DNA of 64,000 bases from Brachybacterium sp. SGAir0954 (GTDB lineage Bacteria; Actinomycetota; Actinomycetes; Actinomycetales; Dermabacteraceae). Of this stretch, positions 60,108 to 64,000 are shown piece by piece. Location: NCBI RefSeq assembly GCF_005490785.1, contig NZ_CP027295.1:3038001-3102000 (forward strand), written 5' to 3'. The notes under the pieces are model-generated. The model ran no database searches, had not been told where the DNA came from, and saw only the letters and a list, made by a program, of their open reading frames with translations. Position 1 is the stretch's first letter. Each line of letters opens with the position of its first letter. The position numbers and the translations under genes were made by a program.

Positions 60108-61946
60108 TCAGCGCTCCGCGGGGTCCGTGTCCCGCGCGGCGAGCTCCGCGAAGGCGCCGCCCGCGGCGAGCAGCTCCGCGTAGGTGCCGCGCTCGACGAC
60201 CCGGCCGTGGGAGAGGACGACGATCTGGTCCGCGTCGCGGATCGTGGAGAGCCGGTGGGCGATCGAGATGACGGTGCGGCCGCGGGAGACGGCGTCGAGC
60301 GCCCCGGACATGGCGCGCTCGGTCGCGGTGTCCAGCGCGGAGGTCGCCTCGTCCAGGAGCAGCACGGGCGGGTCCCGCAGGATCGTTCGGGCCAGGGCGA
60401 GGCGCTGCTTCTCGCCGCCGGAGAAGCGATAGCCGCGCTCCCCCACCACGGTCGCGTAGCCGTCGGGGAGGGAGGAGATGTGCTCGTGGATCTGGGCGAT
60501 CTCGCACGCGGCGACGAGCTCGGCGTCGCTCGCGCCGGGGCGGGCGAAGCGCAGGTTCTCCGCGATGCTCGCGTGCAGCAGGTAGGTCTCCTGGGTGACG
60601 ACGCCGAGGCTCGCGGCGAGCGACTCGCGGGTCAGCTCCCGCAGGTCGTGGCCGTCCAGGGTGATCCGCCCGCCGCTCGGGTCGTAGAGCCGGGCGAGCA
60701 GGTAGCCGGTGGAGGTCTTCCCGGAGCCGGTCGTGCCCACGAGCGCCGTGTGCCGGCCCGCGGGGATCGTGAGGTCGATGTCGTGCAGGGACGGGGAATC
60801 CGCTCCGGGGTAGGTGAAGTCGACGTGCTCGAGGCGGATCTCGCCGCGCACCCGTGCGGGGTCCAGGGCGACCGCGCCGGGTGCGTCGACCACCGTGAGC
60901 GGCGCGTCGAGGTACTCGAAGACCCGGGTGAACAGGGCGAGCGAGGAGTTCACCTGCGCCGCGACCCGGAGCATCCCGTTCACCTGGGGGAACAGGCTCG
61001 ACTGGAGGGCGATGAAGGCGACGAGGGTGCCGATCGTGACGCCGCCGCCGGCGAGCAGCAGGTGCCCACCGAGGAGATAGGTGAGCGCCGGGAACAGGGC
61101 CATGAGGGTCGTGAAGACGGCCATGTGCCAGCGACCCGCCATCTCGGAGCGCACCTCGAGGTCCCCGAGGCCGCGGGAGTCCGCGGTGAAGGCGTCCACG
61201 AGCGCGCGGGTGCGGCCCATCGTGAGCCCCAGCAGGATGCCGGAGACGGAGAGGGACTCCTGGATCCCGGCGGAGAGGTCCGCGGCCTTCTCCTGACGCT
61301 GCTTGACGATCACGCGGCGGCGCGATCCCACGCGGCGGTTCATCCATACGGCGAAGGGCAGCGCGATGAGCGAGAAGAGCGTGAGCCGCCAGTCCAGGGC
61401 GAGCATCGCGACGACCGCCATGAGGATCCCGGCGCCGCTCGAGACGATCTGGGTCATGACGTTCGTGACGACGGCCTGCATGGAGCCGATGTCGGAGAAG
61501 ATCCGGGACTGGATCTCGCCGGTGCGGGTGCGGGTGAAGAAGCCGAGGCCCATCCGCTGCAGGTGACCGTAGACGGCGACGCGCAGGTCGTGCATGACGG
61601 ACTGCCCGACGCGGGTGGAGAGCATCGCCTGGGTGACGCCGAGGGCGCTCGAGACGATCGTGACGGCGATCAGCCCGCCGACGGCGTACAGCAGGAGGTC
61701 CTCGCGGCGATCGGGCAGGGCGACGTCGACGATCTCCCGCACGAGGAACGGGGAGACCACGCCGGCGGCGGCGCCGAGGGCGATGAGCGCGAGCACCGCG
61801 AGCAGGGTCCGACGGTAGGGCCGGAACAGGGAGAGCACCCGTCGGACGTCCGCCTTCTGCCCGGGGGCGAGGCGCAGCTCGGGGCCCCCGCGACCGCCTC
61901 CGCCGCCGCCCGTGCCGGGCCCGCCCATGCCGGGGTGGACCGTCAC
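60108..61946 (-). CDS. ABC exporter, fused membrane and ATPase domains
   Basis: 612 residues: a Gly-rich N-terminus, six membrane segments, and an ATPase with Walker A LVGTTGSGKTSTG, signature RFSGGEKQRLALARTIL, Walker B PVLLLDEATSALD and the H-loop in SIAHRLSTI. MsbA/multidrug half-transporter type; it should form a homodimer, since no second half lies beside it. The GTG start overlaps the SDR stop as GTGA. Substrate unknown. Confidence 0.93.
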   Translation of the reverse strand: MTVHPGMGGPGTGGGGGGRGGPELRLAPGQKADVRRVLSLFRPYRRTLLAVLALIALGAAAGVVSPFLVREIVDVALPDRREDLLLYAVGGLIAVTIVSSALGVTQAMLSTRVGQSVMHDLRVAVYGHLQRMGLGFFTRTRTGEIQSRIFSDIGSMQAVVTNVMTQIVSSGAGILMAVVAMLALDWRLTLFSLIALPFAVWMNRRVGSRRRVIVKQRQEKAADLSAGIQESLSVSGILLGLTMGRTRALVDAFTADSRGLGDLEVRSEMAGRWHMAVFTTLMALFPALTYLLGGHLLLAGGGVTIGTLVAFIALQSSLFPQVNGMLRVAAQVNSSLALFTRVFEYLDAPLTVVDAPGAVALDPARVRGEIRLEHVDFTYPGADSPSLHDIDLTIPAGRHTALVGTTGSGKTSTGYLLARLYDPSGGRITLDGHDLRELTRESLAASLGVVTQETYLLHASIAENLRFARPGASDAELVAACEIAQIHEHISSLPDGYATVVGERGYRFSGGEKQRLALARTILRDPPVLLLDEATSALDTATERAMSGALDAVSRGRTVISIAHRLSTIRDADQIVVLSHGRVVERGTYAELLAAGGAFAELAARDTDPAER

Positions 61947-62740
61947 AGCCCCTGGTGCCGGGCCACGCGGTGGGCGGCCGCCTGGGCGAGGGGACGCACG
62001 GTCACGAGGTCGAGGTTCACGTGGTGCGGGGCGTTCAGCGCGTAGGAGAGGACGTCCGCGCAGTCCTCGGCGGTGAGCGGGTTCTCGACCCCGTCGTAGA
62101 CGGCGTCGGCCTTCCCCTGGTCACCGAGCCGCACGAGGGAGAACTCCTCGGTGCGGACCATGCCGGGGGCGATCTCGATGACGCGGATCGGCTCCCCGTT
62201 CAGCTCGAGCCGGAGGGCGGCGGCGAGCATGTGCTCCCCGGCCTTCGCGGCGTTGTAGCCGGAGCCGCCGGGATAGGCCTCGTGCCCGGCGACGGAGGTG
62301 AGGAAGAGGAGGTCGCCGCGGCCGCTGCGGCGCACGGCGGGCAGCAGGGCGCGGGTCACGCGCACGGCGCCGAGCACGTTGGTCTCGTACATGCCCTGCC
62401 ACTTCTCGAGGTCCGCCTCCGCGGCGGGCTCGACGCCGAGGGCGCCGCCGGCGACGTGGACGACGGCGTTGAGCGTGCCGCCGAAGAGCTCCTCGACGCG
62501 GGCGGCGAGGGCGGCGACGGAGTCGTCGGAGGTGACGTCCACGGCGAGCACCTCGCAGCCGGTCTCCTCGGCGAGCGCGGCGAGGCGCTCCTCGCGGCGG
62601 GCGATCGCGAGCACGCGCCAGCCGTCGGCGACGAGGCGGGCGGCGGTCGCGCGGCCGATGCCGGAGGAGGCACCGGTGACGACGGCGGTCAGGGGCGCGG
62701 AGGACGGGGCGGGGCGGTCTGCGGCAGCGGCGGAGGTCAT
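61943..62740 (-). CDS. short-chain dehydrogenase/reductase
   Basis: 265 residues. Rossmann loop VVTGASSGIGRATAA, NVLGAVRVTRALLPAV, catalytic Ser in LTSVAGHEAYPGGSG and the YxxxK pair in YNAAKAG. APGMVRTEEFSLVR matches the YdfG/serine-dehydrogenase-like group that uses NADP. The substrate is unknown. A TAGGCT box ends 7 nt before the ATG. It is coupled to the ABC exporter by a 4-nt overlap. Confidence 0.92.
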   Translation of the reverse strand: MTSAAAADRPAPSSAPLTAVVTGASSGIGRATAARLVADGWRVLAIARREERLAALAEETGCEVLAVDVTSDDSVAALAARVEELFGGTLNAVVHVAGGALGVEPAAEADLEKWQGMYETNVLGAVRVTRALLPAVRRSGRGDLLFLTSVAGHEAYPGGSGYNAAKAGEHMLAAALRLELNGEPIRVIEIAPGMVRTEEFSLVRLGDQGKADAVYDGVENPLTAEDCADVLSYALNAPHHVNLDLVTVRPLAQAAAHRVARHQGL

Positions 62741-62747
62741 GGCGCCG

Positions 62748-62753
62748 AGCCTA
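62748..62753 (-). promoter_or_regulatory. -10 element, probable leaderless promoter of SDR-ABC
   Basis: The minus strand reads TAGGCT, then 7 nt, then ATG at 62740. Confidence 0.45.
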
Positions 62754-62839
62754 CGTCGCAGGGTCGGTGCGCGGCGCCGGCGTCCCGGCGGCGCGGGGAC
62801 GTGCGGGCGGGACAGCGGACCGGGCGGCGGGCGGACGGG

Positions 62840-63757
62840 TCACCACGCGGACTCCTCGTCGGTGCGGTGGGCCTCCGGCTCGATCTGGAGCGTGCAGTGC
62901 TCGAGACCGTGGCGGGTGCGGAGCAGCTCCTGGGCGGCGTCGAGCACGCCGTGGGCGTCCGCCCGCTCCTCGACCCGGAGGTGGGCGGTCGCGACGTCCA
63001 TGCCGGAGGTGAGGGTCCACAGGTGCAGGTCGTGCACCTCGGTGACGCCGTCCAGGGCGGCGAGATCCGCCTGCACCGCCGCGGGGTCGAGGTGGCGTGG
63101 CGTCTCCTGGGCGAGCACGCCGAGCACCTCGCGGCCCAGCATCACGGCGCGCACGGCGACGAAGGCGCCGATCGCGAGGGCGACGACGGTGTCCGCGAGG
63201 GCGCTGCCGGTGAGCGCGACGAGCACACCGGCGACGACGACGCCGATCGAGCCGACGGTGTCCGCGAGGACCTCGAGGTAGGCGCCCTTGACGGCGAGGC
63301 TCTCGCGCGCGCCGCCGGAGAGGATCCGCATGACCACGAGGTTCACGGCGAGTCCCAGCACGCCGACGACGAGCATGCCGGTGGTGCCGATCTCCGGTGC
63401 GGTCCCGAGCCGCCCGATCGCCTCGATGAGCACCCAGGCGGCGACGGCGAGCATGACGAGCACGGCGAAGAGGGAGGCGAAGACCTCGATCCGGTAGAGG
63501 CCGAAGCTGCGGCGCCCGCTGCGGTCCCCGCGGCCGGCGACGGTCGCGGCGCCGAGCGCGGCGGCGAGGGTGAGGACGTCCGCGGCCATGTGACCGGCGT
63601 CGGAGAGCAGCGAGAGCGATCCGGTGAGCAGGGCGGTGACGAGCTCGACGACGAAGAAGCCGCCGATCAGCACCAGGGCGATCGCGAGGCGGGAGCGGTG
63701 GCGGCCGCCGGCGCTCAGCGCCTCCGCACCTCCGCCGTGGGAATGGCTGTGTCCCAT
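62840..63757 (-). CDS. cation diffusion facilitator, zinc/cobalt exporter type
   Basis: 305 residues: a His-rich start (MGHSHSHGGG), six membrane segments and a cytoplasmic C-terminal domain. The metal site is formed by LLSDAGHMAAD and EVLADTVGSIGV (the HxxxD-type pairs), typical of Zn/Co/Cd exporters of the CzcD/ZitB group. The ATG shares one base with the stop of the ArsR gene (TGATG), so sensor and exporter form one operon. Confidence 0.94.
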   Translation of the reverse strand: MGHSHSHGGGAEALSAGGRHRSRLAIALVLIGGFFVVELVTALLTGSLSLLSDAGHMAADVLTLAAALGAATVAGRGDRSGRRSFGLYRIEVFASLFAVLVMLAVAAWVLIEAIGRLGTAPEIGTTGMLVVGVLGLAVNLVVMRILSGGARESLAVKGAYLEVLADTVGSIGVVVAGVLVALTGSALADTVVALAIGAFVAVRAVMLGREVLGVLAQETPRHLDPAAVQADLAALDGVTEVHDLHLWTLTSGMDVATAHLRVEERADAHGVLDAAQELLRTRHGLEHCTLQIEPEAHRTDEESAW

Positions 63758-64000
63758 CAGGCTCCCTCCCCGCGCTCGGGATGGCGCAGCGGCGAGTGCG
63801 CCGTGTGGGTGAGGGCGAGGTCAAGCAGCTCGAGGACGTGCGGGTCCTCGAGCCGGTAGTACATGCGGCGCCCCTCGCGGCGTGGGGTCACGATGCGGTG
63901 GGCGCGCAGCAGCTTCAGGGCGTGCGAGGTCGCGGACTCGGACTGGCCGGCCGTGAGGGCGAGGTCGTGGACGCACAGCTCCCCGCCGCGCAGGGCGAGC
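63757..64000 (-). CDS. ArsR/SmtB-family metal sensor, 5' part outside the window
   Basis: The last 80 residues are visible. GELCVHDLALTAGQSESATS is the DNA-reading helix pair with the ELCV(H)DL metal-box; EGRRMYYRLEDP is the wing. The C-terminal helix carries Asp and His in DPH, then ten residues, then His, two residues and His, exactly the DxHx10HxxH zinc site of CzrA/SmtB-type sensors. It is therefore probably a zinc or cobalt repressor of the CDF gene it overlaps. The window edge cuts the start. Confidence 0.93.
   Translation of the reverse strand, partial: LALRGGELCVHDLALTAGQSESATSHALKLLRAHRIVTPRREGRRMYYRLEDPHVLELLDLALTHTAHSPLRHPERGEGA

Overview
The window is a chromosomal stretch of a very GC-rich actinobacterium. 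The gene order (nusA-rimP, proS, ispG, rseP-dxr, rlmN-cdsA-frr-pyrH-tsf-rpsB, xerC-dprA-comM-yraN-DUF2469-rnhB-lepB-rplS-trmD-rimM-KH-rpsP, ffh, glnD-glnK-amtB, ftsY, ndk-DUF4233-folC, ileS) is the conserved core order of Actinomycetota. The families present (DUF4439, DUF4081-GNAT, DUF2469, DUF4233) point the same way. A Micrococcales member such as Brachybacterium or a relative is my best guess, from overall resemblance only. I see no rRNA, tRNA, CRISPR array, insertion sequence or prophage.

Layout. 1-18,000: transcription, translation, isoprenoid and phospholipid genes, mostly on the minus strand, with a lipoprotein (DUF4439), a Tat-type GH15-like protein and a small membrane protein on the plus strand. 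18,000-34,600: an M23-like protein, xerC, the dprA-comM-yraN block, signal peptidases, ribosomal proteins S16 and L19 with tRNA/rRNA processing factors, an Nramp-like transporter, an amidohydrolase and ffh. 34,600-43,200: nitrogen sensing and ammonium transport (glnD-glnK-amtB), ftsY, ndk, DUF4233 and folC. 43,400-46,300: an accessory cassette, with a possible EspG-like protein overlapping a WXG100-like/alpha-beta hydrolase fusion, followed by a convergent lipoprotein. 46,500-54,400: ileS with a T-box leader, a two-component system and an exported serine hydrolase. 54,500-58,700: a membrane protein, a [2Fe-2S] ferredoxin behind a DtxR/IdeR-like box, and a divergent amino-sugar kinase / murQ-rpiR locus with an AT-rich operator between. 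58,800-64,000: a phosphotransferase, an ABC exporter with an SDR, and a zinc-type CDF exporter with an ArsR/SmtB sensor cut by the window end.

How it is wired. Genes are packed into operons with ATGA, GTGA or TGATG overlaps. Many first genes have a TANNNT-like -10 hexamer ending only 6 or 7 nt before the start codon and no clear Shine-Dalgarno, the signature of leaderless mRNAs. Other operons (rpsB, rplS, rpsP, ffh, ileS, folC) have conventional leaders. Long perfect hairpins without a U-tract sit at several operon ends. The most unusual item is the WXG100-hydrolase cassette. The strongest regulatory signals are the ileS T-box, the iron box before the ferredoxin, the murQ/kinase operator, and a start codon buried in a 12-bp hairpin.
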